A DNA stretch of 64,000 nt, taken from positions 16,202,501-16,266,500 of the forward strand of contig CM075652.1 in the NCBI GenBank assembly GCA_037953625.1, in the 5' to 3' direction. This DNA is from Crotalaria pallida. Lineage: Eukaryota; Streptophyta; Magnoliopsida; Fabales; Fabaceae. Position numbers and translations under genes: made by a program. A model generated the notes under the pieces. That model saw nothing but the letters and a program-made list of their open reading frames with translations. It did not search any database and was not told the origin of the DNA. Below, piece after piece: positions 11,898 to 24,534 of the stretch (positions are counted from its first letter, which is position 1; each line of letters begins with the position of its first letter).

Positions 11898-13406
11898 TGT
11901 TGGGATTCTGGCAAGTGTACCAGATCGTACAAGTAATATAGACAATGAAGTCCGAGTATCGTACCCAAGGGAGTGACTGTTTAATTAATTCCACCTAATT
12001 AATATTACTTAGTGAACGAGACAAAGGATTTATGAATTCGTAAATAAAAACAGAAATTAAAATAAATGACTCTTTGACAAGGGGAAAGGCGGGATGTAGT
12101 TTCGATGCAGGTTCCTAAATATTCTATAACAAAATAATTTATTTTCCTTGAATTCCGAATTGGTTTTGCAAAGGTAGAAAACGCCTAATGTCTTAGTACA
12201 TTTCCGTATTTTAGATATTAATCTCCCAATGATGTCTCAAGAGAGCCTTAAAAACCTAACCCTTTCATTAAGTTCAATCAAAACTTGTAAAAATTATCCA
12301 ATTCATAGAAAACATGTCTGTGCCTATGCAATTGAACTGTTTGATTATTAGGCTAAATCCTAAATTCATATGTCTATTCATAAAGGATTTCCAAAAGTCA
12401 TGAAACAGCTTCTTTCATGAGAAACAAATAAGAATAATCAAACACAGAATTCAATAACGGAAAACAAAATTAATTTATTACTAGAAATAATGAAAAGGTT
12501 CCATTCGTCTACTCCTACATCCCAAGGATGGAATTAGTTCATACTTACAAGAGAAAACACAATAAACATGATAAAAATAATTACCATGAATCCTTGCGCT
12601 AACTTCGTGTTCTTCACAAAAACCTCCAATCCTTGTTCCTTCTCCAAGTCTCAAATCCTAATCTACTATTATTCTATGGATTTGTATGAGTGTCTCTTCC
12701 CTTCTCCTAGAATGAATCCTAATCCTATTATTATATAGATAAAAACTAACCTAATTTTCAATCTAATGTGATAAGATTTCTATTTGAATAAAACTAATCC
12801 TAAATCTGAATATAATATGATAAGATCCTATTAGAATAAACTAATCTTTAAGAATCTTATCTACAAATAGAATTTATCATTAAAATCCTTCTAGAATCCC
12901 GTATTTGTGTCTGGCAGCAACTTCGGCACTGATTTTGACCCCCAATATGGAAGAATTTGAGCAAGGCTATTTCTGGAAAAGTTGTAGATCTTTTCCTTAG
13001 CTTTAAAATGATATATAGATCGCCTCATTTGGATAAGCGTAGCTCAAGTTATGATCAAAACAGCGAATAGTGTCACTTTCTCGCATTTTGCGCGCCCAGG
13101 CGTGAAAATCCTGCGCCTGGGCGTGATGGCCTGCGCCTGGGCGCACTACGGTCAACTTTTCTTCATTTTTTTTCCTCTTTTTCTTCCCAAATCAAGTACT
13201 AAACTCTCATTCTTCATTCCTTTGCAAAAATCATTATTTTAAGAGCTTAAATACCTGAAAACAAACCAAACACATCAAAAGGTTCTAGAAATCTTATAAA
13301 GACAAAATTCCATTGTTTTATTCCAATTCACTCTAGAAACAAGCCACTTACTATGTAAAAGGGAGGCAAAAAAGGTACAAAAACATCACATATTAGACCC
13401 CAATCA
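11898..13406 (-). mobile_element. Element Z, LTR copy c (right)
   Basis: 1,509 bp; the 5' LTR of the array on the minus strand, with the PBS at 11874-11897 on its left. Its outer end abuts the TCGAT target duplication, and the interrupted family X LTR resumes at 13407. Confidence 0.9.
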
Positions 13407-14069
13407 TCGATTACCACTCGTCAGACCTAGAAAAAAATAATGACTTGGAGGCCACACAAATGAAGCTTCTCCAAGAAGCTTTCAATTACAACCACACATT
13501 CCATTACATGCAAAACCCTCCCTTCATAACAAAACAAACAAACAAACATTCATTCATTCATTCATTCCTTCTCCATAATTCTTCTTCATTTCCTCTCAAG
13601 ACCCAAGAGCACCCATTCATCATCATCATCATCTCTCAAGCCCTAAGTTCAAGAGCACCCACTCATCTTCATCTCCTCCATCATCAAGCACCATAGCTAA
13701 GCTTCATCACCCCCAGCACCACCCACACCACACGACACCATCATCACCATCATCTACTCTTGGAGCTTTCTCTCTCAACACCATGGTTATGGAGCTCAAT
13801 TCTCACTCATACCTTCTCATCCCCAAGAACAAGTAAACGAGAAACCACTTCCTCCTTATCACTCTCCACTAGACAAGATCCCCACTCATCTCATAGTTTC
13901 TTTGTTGAGGTGGCAAGCTAGATTTAAGAAGTTCAAGTTCTAAGGGATTAGAAATTAGATTCTAGGGTTTATATAGTGATGGCTAAGAATATGTGAGCAG
14001 TTTAGGATAATGAACCTTAGGGTAGTTGATATTGCTAATAATTAGAGTAAGAAAATAAATGAGTAGAAC

Positions 14070-15354
14070 TGATTTGGGTCTAATATATGATGTTTTTGGG
14101 CTTAATTTCACCTCTTTTTACTATGGATTGTGTTTGTTTCTCTTGTAAACTTAGGATGTTTTTATTAGTTTCAGGATTTGTATTAGGTATAGAGTCATTT
14201 GAACGTTTTGATCCGTTTGTTCATGATTTCAGGTACTTTTGGAGCTTAATTGAAGAGAAAAAATATGAATTGGAAAGAGGGCGAAAGGACCTTGAAAATG
14301 GTGCAAGAACGGAGCGAAACGGAGTCAGAAGAGGTGGCCCAAGCCCAGACGCGTGGGGCAGCACGCCCAGGCGTGGCCACCACGTTGATGTCCCATTGAT
14401 CAACCTGGCGCCCCCAGGCGTGATGCCTTGGGCGCCCAGGCACGCGTCGCCCGTACCAGGCCTAGCTGGGCAATTTCTGATCAATTTTGAAGGATTCTCT
14501 TAGGTTTTGTAATTTTCTATTTAAACTAGGATTAGAAATTAGGTTAGCATCTTTGGTAGATGGGAGATTATGCATCTAGGAAGCATTATTCAAGGAGGAA
14601 TCCATTGAAGATCGAAGCGTTTTTGTGGTAATTTTGGAATGAATTCCACAATTATTGTTTTTGTTCTTCCTTTCTCTATGTGTAACTAAAACCCTTGTGT
14701 TAGGAACATGGTGAATTTGCATGGATAGTTTATTTTAATTAATGAATTAACGTTTTTTTTGTTTTTAAATCAAGCGTTTGATTGTGTTTTAGTTGTTATG
14801 CATGAACTTGATCATTTTATGTTTTGGATCTCTAAATCTGAAATTGGAAAATTAGGATTTAGAATAGGCCTTTCAATCAAACGGTATAACTATCCTACTC
14901 GTAGGAATACCTTTGGATTTTTATATAAATTTTCATTAATTCCACTATTTTAATAAAGGTTATTCAATGGTTTAATTTCTTAAGGAATTAAGAATTATCA
15001 AAATTGAATAATAAACAGTAATTGAATAAGAGGGATATAGTAATTACTACCTTAGGAATTTTTTCTTGATTTAAGGAATAACAATGATTCATGATTAATA
15101 AACGATGCGTGCAATGAAACCGAGTTCCTAACCACTTTTCTCCACTACATTCAAAACCTTTTTAAATTTTAGCATTAGTTCTAATTTTAATTTCAATTCA
15201 AAAACAATTTAAAAAATAATTTTAGTTAATAGATTTTGCTTTTAACTACTCTTATATGAAAATAGTTGAAACCATTTACAATCTCTGTGGGACGATAACT
15301 GGTCTTGCTGACTATAGTACTTGCTGGCCCGGTACACTTGCCGGTAAGCCAACA
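14070..15354 (+). mobile_element. Solo LTR, family Y (plus)
   Basis: 1,285 bp reading TGATTTGGGTC...AAGCCAACA, with target duplication AGAAC at 14065-14069 and 15355-15359. It interrupts the family X LTR. It is related to the solo LTR at 1238-2496 with scattered substitutions, and carries GCGCCCAGGCG-type motifs at about 14348-14460. Confidence 0.9.
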
Positions 15355-15565
15355 AGAACCCACTTTTATATTTATGAGTAATTGTGTATATGATATATTG
15401 TTATGTAGGTTTGAATGTTGAATATGTTATATAGGAATGTTTGGATGATGACCATGAATTATATGTGTGTTTGAATGAAATGCGTGTCTGACATGTGATG
15501 ATACAAATGAAAGAAAGAATAACAAAAGAAAGATAATGAAAGGTGCAGCTATTGATCCTTGGGGG

Positions 15566-15690
15566 AACTGACCCACTATGTGCCCTGTTAGGTGCCAAAT
15601 GACCCATTAGGAAAACGACCCATGAGGTGCAAACGACCGACCCATCAGGTGCAAACGCCCCGTTAGGTGCTTGTGAACCCAAGGGATCAA
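15566..15690 (+). repeat. Imperfect minisatellite in family X LTR
   Basis: Short repeats of the type GACCCATTAGG / GTTAGGTGC recur here, with looser copies around 15785-15870. They occupy the position that in the sister LTR is filled by a different repeat (18360-18665). Confidence 0.55.
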
Positions 15691-16223
15691 TAAGCTGCAA
15701 AGGTAATTAAGTAAATCTAAAAGTGAAAGAAAGTAAAGACAAACAAAATGAACTAAAGGGAAGTGACTGAAGTAAAGGAAAAAGGACCTAACGGGTGATT
15801 CATGGCCTGATGGGTGAAAAGCTACTTGATGGGTGGAAAATGACCTAACATGTGCACGAAATCCTAGTGGTGCAAGAAAAGAACTAAAACAAATGGAATG
15901 AAAAAGAGATAAGAGTGCAAAGAAAAAGAGTAGAGCTTAAGGAAAAGAAAATGTTAAGTATGAATCGGAAAAATGAACTAGGTGATTGCTACAGTGCTTG
16001 TGAATGAATGATTAAAACGTGTGATTAATTGTTATTTGTGCTTGACTTAGGTTATTTCTATGTTGCTTTAGAAGCTATATTTCTAAGTTTTTTGTAATGC
16101 TCACCTCCTTACTTTTTTTATACAGGTACCGAGGCCGAGCTTACAGAGTCACAGGCCGAGCAGGTGTACTCTCCCCCTCGGGGAGGGTAAGTAGTTGTAG
16201 TTAGGACATGTTGCATGTCCTGG

Positions 16224-16624
16224 TGTAACGTCCCTGGCAGGCAAATGGATTGCGACTGTCCCCACATACCAACATAGGTCTTTTCAGTGTGCTTTGTCCT
16301 CACTAGCACGCTTCCCGGGACAACTTCCCAGGAGGTCACCCATCCCAGAATTAGCCCAAGTCAAGCACGCTTAACCATGGAGTTCTTAAGTGATTGACTA
16401 CTGAAAAGAAGATGTATCTTGTTGATATGGGTAGTACCAATCAATTCATTTAAGCCTTCCTGTACTATGTAGTCCAATTCCTCCACATCCTCAGGATCAC
16501 CCTCTCATTCCGATGTGTCGGTTCATTCATGTACCCCTCCCTTAAAAGCCTGCCAGGAGCCACTCCTTGTCCGTGCCTCTTGCACCGGTGATCACTCCCC
16601 GCCTTCATCAGCCCGGGTCTTACA
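16224..16624 (-). mobile_element. Cassandra-type TRIM solo LTR
   Basis: A 401-bp TG...CA unit (minus strand TGTAAGACCCGG...GGGACGTTACA) with target duplication CCTGG at 16219-16223 and 16625-16629. It contains a 5S rRNA-like segment. A short LTR carrying a 5S-derived promoter is the hallmark of Cassandra, a known family of terminal-repeat retrotransposons in miniature. There is no second LTR, PBS or purine tract, so it is a solo LTR. It is longer than the Cassandra LTRs I recall (roughly 250-350 bp). Confidence 0.85.
16310..16388 (-). other. 5S rRNA-derived segment with pol III promoter boxes
   Basis: On the minus strand it reads AACTCCATGGTTAAGCGTGC and then GGATGGGTGACCTCCTGGGA. These match the box A region (GTTAAGCGTGCTTG) and box C region (GGATGGGTGACCTCC) of plant 5S rRNA. 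The 5' third of 5S is not recognisable, so this is a derived promoter and not a 5S gene. Confidence 0.85.
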
Positions 16625-17049
16625 CCTGGGCCCCTTTCTGATATGATGATGTGATAACTATTTTGTAAGAAAATGTAAATTTTATTTTGGGTGCTAAAAT
16701 GTAGCATCGGGTTGGCCCAAGACCACCCTTTTTGGGGAAGGAGTTCTTTTGGGAAATTAAACTAGTCCGCCACTTGTTTATATTTTCTATTATAACTCTG
16801 ATGTGAATATAACTCTTATGTGGAAAGTGCATCGTGATGCATGATGATATGTTTAGCCCTGTTGGCTTTCTGTTGATATTATGATTATGTGAAAACAGGA
16901 TTAAGAGGAAAACCAAATTTTTGGAATGTCCATAAAATATAGTAAACTCCGTCCAATTTTACGGAGATTTTTACAAGTGAATAAGGTTCATAAAAGAAAT
17001 TTTTCAGTAATCATTTTGGCTAAGGGTAATATTAAAGTAGGGTGTCATA

Positions 17050-17870
17050 GGATGTAATACCCGCATTTTTCCTCTACTTCAATAAATAAATAATTTCTAA
17101 GATTGAATATTATAATATTCCTTTTTGTGTTTATTGGATTTATAATTTGAGCATGAACACTTATATTTTATGACGATCGTATAAGTAAAGTAAGAGTATT
17201 AATATTTTGTTGTAACTTGTATGGAAATCTAAGTTACCTAATGTAAGGCTTTGATTTTTAATGATATGTGTAATTTGACACTATTACTTGAAAGCATGAT
17301 TTCATAATGTGAAATTGTGAATCTATGAAAACTTCATAAATGCATATCTTTTCATATATGACCCAATTGAAATTATTTTATTAATAGGAAGTGTTTATAA
17401 TTAATTTTGATGAGTTATGATTTTGCAACCTTGAATTTCTATTGCATAATGAATTGTTTTAGTGGTTTGAAAGAGTTAATAAACTTTGAACATTCATAAC
17501 TTTTGTAACGGTAATCATTTTGGGGTGATTTGCCCAGGGGGTAACTACAATTGTTTTCACTACAATGAAATGGCCATATTGCTCGCTATTGTACCAAATC
17601 CATGCCAAAGCTCAATGCGCCGAAGGTAGCCAAACCCAATGGTCAAGGAATTCCTGATAAGGGAGCTGAGTCGTTGCCAACAAATTTTTGATGTTGTGTC
17701 TTTTCAATTTGGTTTAGTTCAGGGTTGTATATCAGGTTATGGATAACTGTTGTCGATAATTATGCTTATGTAACCCACTTTTACCTTGGTACTATTTTGA
17801 CGTTAATTTAGGATGTTTTTTGGACATGCAATTCTGTTTAATTCTTATTTCTATTATGTTTAGCGGTTGT
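17050..17870. other. Unassigned AT-rich segment
   Basis: The segment lies between the end of the plus-strand family X LTR and the inverted solo LTR. TGTAATACCCGCATTTTTCC at about 17053 resembles the start of another Ty3/gypsy LTR, and the sequence resumes at 20265-20370 after the solo LTR. It may be the target element into which the solo LTR inserted. I see no open frame with a domain. Confidence 0.3.
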
Positions 17871-18359
17871 TGTAACGCCCTACCTTAGATAATAGTCTAA
17901 TTACCCTTAATGAAATGTGAACTTAAAAATTCTTTTAAAACACTTAGTTGCTAATGAAAATCTCCGTAAAATCGGACAGAGTTTACTTTGTTTATTGGAC
18001 TTTTCCAAAATATGCATTTCCTAAAAACCTGTTATAACAACACTTATATAATCTAGAAAAGCCAACAGGGCGACGTGCATTAGTGCATGTGTTCATTTAT
18101 ATCAGTTCAAAAATATCCAAAAGATAAAGTAGTCCTGGGCCAACCTAGTGCTACATTTGAGAACCCAAAACAATATTTACATTTTATACAAAAAGTGTTA
18201 CATCGTATCTAAAATACTGGGCCCAGGACATGCTTCAACACCTACAACTACAATCTACTCTCCTTGGGAGGGAGAGTACTCCTGCTCGGCCGGCAAGGGT
18301 GTATGCTCAGTCTCGATACCTTTTTAAAAACAGCAAGGAGGTGAGCATTACACAATACT

Positions 18360-18665
18360 ATGAGGAGGGTCATTCATACACATTCACACTCCTATCGGAG
18401 GGTCATAAACAATTATTCACGCTCCTTACGGAGCGTCATTATTCACCCTCCATTATGGAGGGTCATTATACATTTTCACGCTCCACTTAGGGAGGGTCAT
18501 CATCTCGCTCCGTTATGGAGGGTCATTATTTATATTCACGCTCCTTTCGGAGGGTCATTATCCGTACTCCTTTCAGAGGGTCATTATTCACGCTCCGTTA
18601 TGAAGGTTCATTATTCACGCTCCTTTCAGAGGGTCATTATTCACGCTCCTTTATGGATGGTCATT
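18360..18665. repeat. About 30-bp minisatellite in family X LTR
   Basis: Roughly ten imperfect units built on GGAGGGTCATTATTCACGCT. Each contains an inverted pair (ACGCTCC / GGAGGGT), so single units could form small hairpins. The plus-strand family X LTR has a different repeat at the equivalent place. Confidence 0.85.
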
Positions 18666-19935
18666 ATTCATTTATTCACACACATCATATTCATATATTC
18701 ATACATTTTAATCCTATATTCACAAACCATATTAGATGGGTCCATCTCACACTAGTAGTATAATTCCATGTTCCATTTATTAACACTCTTAATTAAATTC
18801 ATTCACTACTTAGTCTCCTTCCAATTCCGTTCTAAGTTTTATAGTTCTTAACTTATCCATTTTATAATCACATTATCCATTATCAACATTCAACTAAGCC
18901 ATTCTCTGCTAAAATCATCATTTTCACTTAACACATATATCCCTAGGTTTCCATATTCCATAACTATCATAATTACATATTTCTACAAGCAGACAAACAA
19001 GTTTCTTTTCTTTATTTACTTACTCCAAATCCTATCATCATCAACTACCCTAAGGTTTATTATTCTATTCAATTCCCTATCCTTAGTTCTCACTATATAC
19101 AATCTAGAGTCTATCCTCTAAATAGAGGTAATACCCCCTCCTCACCTCAATTAAGAGAGAGAGTGTACCCCACAAGCCCTAGCTTTCCTTCTTGCCCTAG
19201 AACCTCTTAAAGCTTGAGTCTCTTGTGTCCAACTTGCCACCCTAGTATAGCTACCACCAAAAGAATGGAAATGGTGTCAAGTATGGAGTTTATAGAAAGG
19301 AAGCTCCATGGTTGATGTTGATGATGATGTTGTGTGTTGATGATGATGGTGGGGTGATGAAACTTGCCAATGATTCTTGAAAATGATGATCGGCGTGTGG
19401 TTTGTGTTGGGGAGGTGATGATGTTCTTGGTTATCTTAAGCTCTAGGGTTTGATGATGGAAAAGATGATGGTAATGGGGTTGATGATGATGAGTGCTCTT
19501 AGTTCTTGAGTTCTTGACAATGGTTGGTGTTGGGTCTTGAGAGAGGAAGAAGAATTAGTGAAGGTTTTGTGCTAAGAAGGAAAATGAATGAGAGTGTTGT
19601 GTTGATGATGAGGGCTATGGATCTCTTGAGCTTGATCTAGGATCTATGGCTTTGATGATCTTGATGAGGATGATGGAGATGGTTCTCTTGAGTTCTTGTT
19701 CTTGAAGGGTTTAGAGAGAAGAAGAGAGAATGTGTTTATGATGGTGAGAAGGAGAGAGTGAGAGTGTTTGTTTATTTTATGAAGAGGGTGTGTTTTTGCA
19801 TTGGGAATAAATGAGTGGTTATGGTTGGAAGCTTCCTCAAGAAGCTTGGTCAATGTGTGGTTGTGAGGGGAAGCTTCTCCAAGAAGCTTGAAATGAGTGG
19901 TCCCCTGGGATCTATTTTTTTCTAAGTACACGACT

Positions 19936-20118
19936 GGTAATCGATTACCCCACCAGGTAATCGATTACATCCCTAATTTCTTAATGAATTGGTTCCTCAC
20001 AGGAGGTAGGTAATCGATTACCTTCCCAAGGTAATCGATTATCTCCCTAAAAATTTAATTCTAGGGTTTATCACGGGGACTTGGTAATCGATAATCTCCC
20101 TAAGATAATCGATTACCT
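19936..20118. repeat. Cluster of GTAATCGATTAC palindromes
   Basis: The 12-bp palindrome GTAATCGATTAC recurs about six times, some copies degenerate. In minus-strand terms it lies about 140-325 bp from the LTR start. The plus-strand relative has the same motif at about 4136-4270, where element Z inserted. Confidence 0.85.
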
Positions 20119-23100
20119 TGCCCAATTTTCATATATTAGGTGTTTCTAACTCTAAGACACTCCTCTTGACTCCTCTACATGATTTACTGTTCATTCTTTC
20201 ATTAATTCTAACTTAAGCTTATTCTGATTAAGCTTGGAATCAGAAATCGGGATGTTACAGTTGTATTTTGAGAACCTAAATTGTGTACTTCCTTTAGACC
20301 TTGAACTACTTTTGAGACAAACCTTTGTGATTTTGACGTAAGTATTATGCATGACAGGAAGTAGTAACTATGTAACGCCCCGATTTCGGCAACTTGAAAA
20401 CATTATCTCTTTAACAAATTATAGTAAAAATTTGGGAAATTTTTTTTTCATGGTGACATGGACATGAGAACCTTTAAGTTCAAAAACGTTTCAGTAACTT
20501 AATTGAAATAAAATAACATTCTCATGTCACACATCACGAGTCAAGTTCCAAACCGAGATGTTACTTAACATCGCACTTTGCAACATGGCTTCATAGATCT
20601 CTTTTGAGAAAACATTTTCAAATCTTGTTTCATAAAACCTTGTTTCTTAAAAACCATGCTCAATAAAATATCAAGCGGGGTACAAAATGATATAGCAATG
20701 TTAACCAAGTAGTTGCAGGGAATATAGTGCTCGAAGGGATTACCTATTACTAATCTTGATCTCTAATCTTCCTCGCTGAAGTCCACTTCCGAATCCGCTT
20801 CGAGACGAAAGTACAGATTGTACTACAGAGTCGGCCATCTATCCGTTGCAATATCGGAGTAACCCGATACGACAACATGATAGGAGAGATGGTCAGCATT
20901 CCAGAAGTACACCCATGACAAGACAGTAGAAATATGACTTCATATAAAAGAATACGCAGAGTAAACTAAATCTAAATGCAGGACTTGACAGATACTTCTC
21001 ACTAACTAGGACATGACAATTAATCATATGATGCACATAACAATTATATTCACATAAGCATATAGAAAGCACATATAAACAAAGCATATCATAACATGCC
21101 AAACATATCAAAATCATGATTTTCTTGAACATATATTACTGCACTTGGCATCCCAGGCCTTCAAATATTCAAGTCTTATCATCCTCTTTCTCATTCTTTC
21201 CAACAATCAATTACACTTTTCTTCATAAATTCTTTATACTTTTATTCTTGTAATCTTTTATCGTTATTAAGTCTTATCAAACAGTTCGCTCAATGATGAG
21301 GGGGAAACATCATTGAACTTGCACACACACACGTCTATATCTCCTCGGTCCTCCACTCAACCTAGTCGGAAGCAAACAGGAGTACAGGACCTTTACCACG
21401 CGGGCACGACAGCTGTCTCACAATCAATTGGTCCCAGACCAAGAGGACTCCTCAAATCATATCAATTATATTCAATTCATATAATATCATACCAATGCAC
21501 GCTCTCAACGGCAATCTCAAATGCCCCATTCCATTCCCTCTCACTGTTCTAGACTTGCATCGAGGGGGTGACAGTATAATTTCTAGTTTGCGGTGCGGAA
21601 CTTACCACGGCATTGGACCCAGTCCCCACCACGTTCGTGTGCCACATGTGGGATTCGTTCCTCCTAGAAATATACTCTAGGCTTCTTGACGTTCACCGTC
21701 CTTGCCCTCCCCTCCTGCAATCCCCACCTGAGTATCCGCAGATACCCATAGTATCTTCCTCTCCACTACTTCGATACGACACTCATACCTCACCGCGTTT
21801 GTAAATGTCTTTTAAAGTCTTTTAATTCTTTTAGGGTTTTCATTAGCGGCTTAGTCCTAACAGTCGGCTCGTCCTTAGTGCATCCCTTCAACGAAGCCCG
21901 ACCACTAATCGCAATCTGTTCCCCCTAAATTCTTATTGGCATCTTGCCTCATATCACTTTCTCGTGCGTCTCAGCACTGTTCTCATCAGCTCATGCTCAA
22001 CAACATTCCTCAGCATCTTTCTCAGCATCATAGCTCAGCAACATCATCAGCATCTTTCTACTTCGTTGTGGCTCAGCAGCGCCATCAACATCGCTTTCCT
22101 TAGTTGTTACTCCACAGCACGATCAGCAGCATCATCATCACCACGCTTCCGTTCGCCTCGCCGGATATTTCTTATCATCTCTTACGAATCATTTTTTTTT
22201 ATTTTATTTCATATTCTCTTTTATTCATTACTTATCTCTTTCACGGTTTCATTCGCATCGCGTTTTGTTTCTTTCTCAATCATTTCTTATAATCTTCTCT
22301 TATCGTCTTTCTTTAATTTCTTACTCAATCTCAAATATCACTCTTTCTCATGATTCTCATTCATCACATAGAACCACATTCAACTTCTCCAGACAAAACA
22401 AGATATGCTCAACAGTACATTCACAGAGAAATTCAATACATAATAAAATTATTCATGCAACATATTTAACAAAACAGATAAACATCTAGCACATATAGAT
22501 CACATATAATTATGCAACACATAATCTATGACAAATACTCAATTAGACTCGATATACTAGGTTTAGAACCGAGTCTACGCGTCACGATGACTTAGGCCTA
22601 CTGCATCTCTCACCTCACATTCCAGCATCTGAAATCGTTGCGGTTCCTTCCCAACAAGTCAGTCGTTCCGCTTCTTGACTTATACGTACCTTGTACTAAG
22701 GGAGATGGCACTAACGTTATAAGTCTATCTTAAATAATCGTCCTACTTAATATCAAAGCGCGTTTTCGAAAACTCTTTTTATTTCTCGTCGGAAAATCGT
22801 AAATCGTTAAAACTTTTTCAAATCAAATTCGACTTTTGAAAATACTTTAAACATCTCAAAATCTTTCTAAAACAATTGACAAAACAATTTAAAATCATTT
22901 GTTTTGGTTGCTGGTCCGTTCCGGACAGCCATTAACCAAAACTCAAAAACACCAAAAAACTTAACTTTAGTTCATATAAGACTTGTTATAAAATAAACAC
23001 TTAAATGATTTATTTTTCAAACTTAAAACCGTGAAATGAATTAAGGGCAGCAACCACTAAGTCCAAGGTTATTCAATTAAATCAAAGCTAACTATTTCAA

Positions 23101-24534
23101 AACCAATTAATTTTTAAAACCGATTACAAAATCAAACACTTAACCTACAAGTTCATTCATGCATAACATAAACATATTATCAAACAATCACTCATTCAAT
23201 AATTTCAAGGCATCATAATCATCATACAAGCCAGCCAAGTCATAACATCAAGTATAAAAATTCATATTCATCAAACATTTAAATAGAATCCTAGTGTGAT
23301 TACAAGTAAAACACAAAAGATAAAATCCAAAACTAAATCAAATCAATTTGTTTAATCCTCAAAATTTCCAGAATACACACATATGTGATAAAGTTCATTA
23401 GGTAAAATTTTCAAGTTATTTAAACAATCCTAAGCTAGGTTTCAAATCGGATTTCGCATGAAAAACAAAACGGAGCTGTTGCTGGTCTGAGGCAAAAATG
23501 TCATGATTAAAAAGAGTTCTTCAACTCCGAATTGCATAAAAATTGGTATAAATCTTCCTTATACAATCAAGACTATCTCATAAAATTTTCATATTATTTG
23601 GAGTTGTGCAAGTCATATTTTTCCAATTAAAATTGTCACTAAGTCCAGAAAATCTGAACCAAATGGTTCACTGTTTTGTCTTTTGAAAAATTATCAAATC
23701 AACTCCAAATCTCTTCAAATTTTTCAGAGAATATCTAGAGATGTTCAGGAAGCTACCATAAAAATTTAAAACAATTTGGAGTAGCACAAGTTCGAAAATT
23801 CTGTTTATCTTTAAACTGAAAAACTTATTTTCTCAAAACCATTTTCACAAAGTTGGTTCTCATAAAAATAGGAAATCAATTCCAAAAATCATTTAAAAAT
23901 TCAGAGAGGTTCATTTTAACATACTTAAGACAGTGACAAAATTCCAGAATTATTGAACATGCATACATATCATTTATCAAGGTCAAAACACATACAAATC
24001 ACAATTTCAGCATACACTTTTATTCAACAAATTTGTTTATTCATTTATTTTCATGAAAATCAAAATACACTCATACACACAAATCAATAAAAAAATCAAT
24101 CCATCAATCATTATTTTTCAAAAACCGAATTAACATATCATGAAAACAATTTTCTTTAACTCAATTACAACATGCATCAACTTCTTAGAAATAAAAATCA
24201 AGCCTTTTAAATTAAAAATTAAGAATCAAATTAAACTATCCTAGATCTAGACATGCACATACTTAAAATTAATAGATCTTAAGAAAAATCATGCATGCAT
24301 CAACATTTAAGAATAAAAATCAAGGTTTCAAGAGAAAAACCAAAACAAACATCAAAACTTATTCCTTTTCACTAGATCATTACATGCATGTATCAAATAT
24401 TATTTTTTTTGGTAGAAGAAAAAGATCTATTACCACAAGCAAAAGTACATCAAACCAATCCTAGCCTAATCCTGCCACCTTCTAGGAAGGGTTCAGAATA
24501 TAGACTAAGAGGAAAAAGAACAAAATAAAACTAC

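Larger units (their letters stand above)
4271..13406 (-). mobile_element. Three-LTR tandem element Z
   Basis: A minus-strand LTR element with the layout LTR-internal-LTR-internal-LTR. The three LTRs (1,508-1,509 bp) and the two interiors (5780-8083 and 9592-11897, about 2.3 kb each) are nearly identical. The target duplication TCGAT flanks only the outer ends (4266-4270 and 13407-13411). PBS and purine tract are correctly placed at each LTR-interior junction. The interior encodes one short ORF and no gag, protease, RT or integrase domain I recognise, so the element depended on proteins from elsewhere. The PBS (TGGCGCCGTTGCCGGGGA) and the tract AAGTTTGGGGGTG are of the kind used by Athila/Calypso-type elements; that placement is inference. 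Confidence 0.9.
3995..17049 (+). mobile_element. 3' LTR, family X, split by three insertions
   Basis: The LTR of the chromovirus remnant starts TGTAACATCCTG at 3995 and ends near 17049 (GTAGGGTGTCA). It is read in pieces: 3995-4270, 13407-14069, 15355-16223 and 16625-about 17049. Removing element Z, the solo LTR Y, the Cassandra LTR and one duplication each leaves about 2.2 kb, close to the 2,389 bp of the uninterrupted sister LTR at 17871-20259, to which the pieces align in order on the opposite strand. It carries GTAATCGATTAC-type palindromes near its start (about 4136-4270) and a variable minisatellite-like segment in its second half. Confidence 0.85.
17871..20259 (-). mobile_element. Solo LTR, family X (minus)
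   Basis: A 2,389-bp LTR beginning TGTAACATCCCG on the minus strand at 20259 and ending GGGCGTTACA at 17871, with target duplication GTTGT (17866-17870 and 20260-20264). It is the uninterrupted relative of the LTR spread over 3995-17049. From its minus-strand start it shows GTAATCGATTAC-type palindromes, a CA- and pyrimidine-rich part with ATCATC runs, and a 30-bp minisatellite. No internal sequence is attached. Confidence 0.92.

Noticed and set aside
16310..16388. A functional 5S rRNA gene
   Set aside because: Only the promoter half is recognisable and it sits inside a transposon LTR with a target duplication.
18230..18763. Three overlapping frames with HSRS/EGHYS-like repeats
   Set aside because: Translation of the 30-bp minisatellite in several frames.
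20893..21132. 79-codon frame identical to one at 33377-33616
   Set aside because: The identity reflects the duplicated W LTRs, not protein selection; no recognisable domain.
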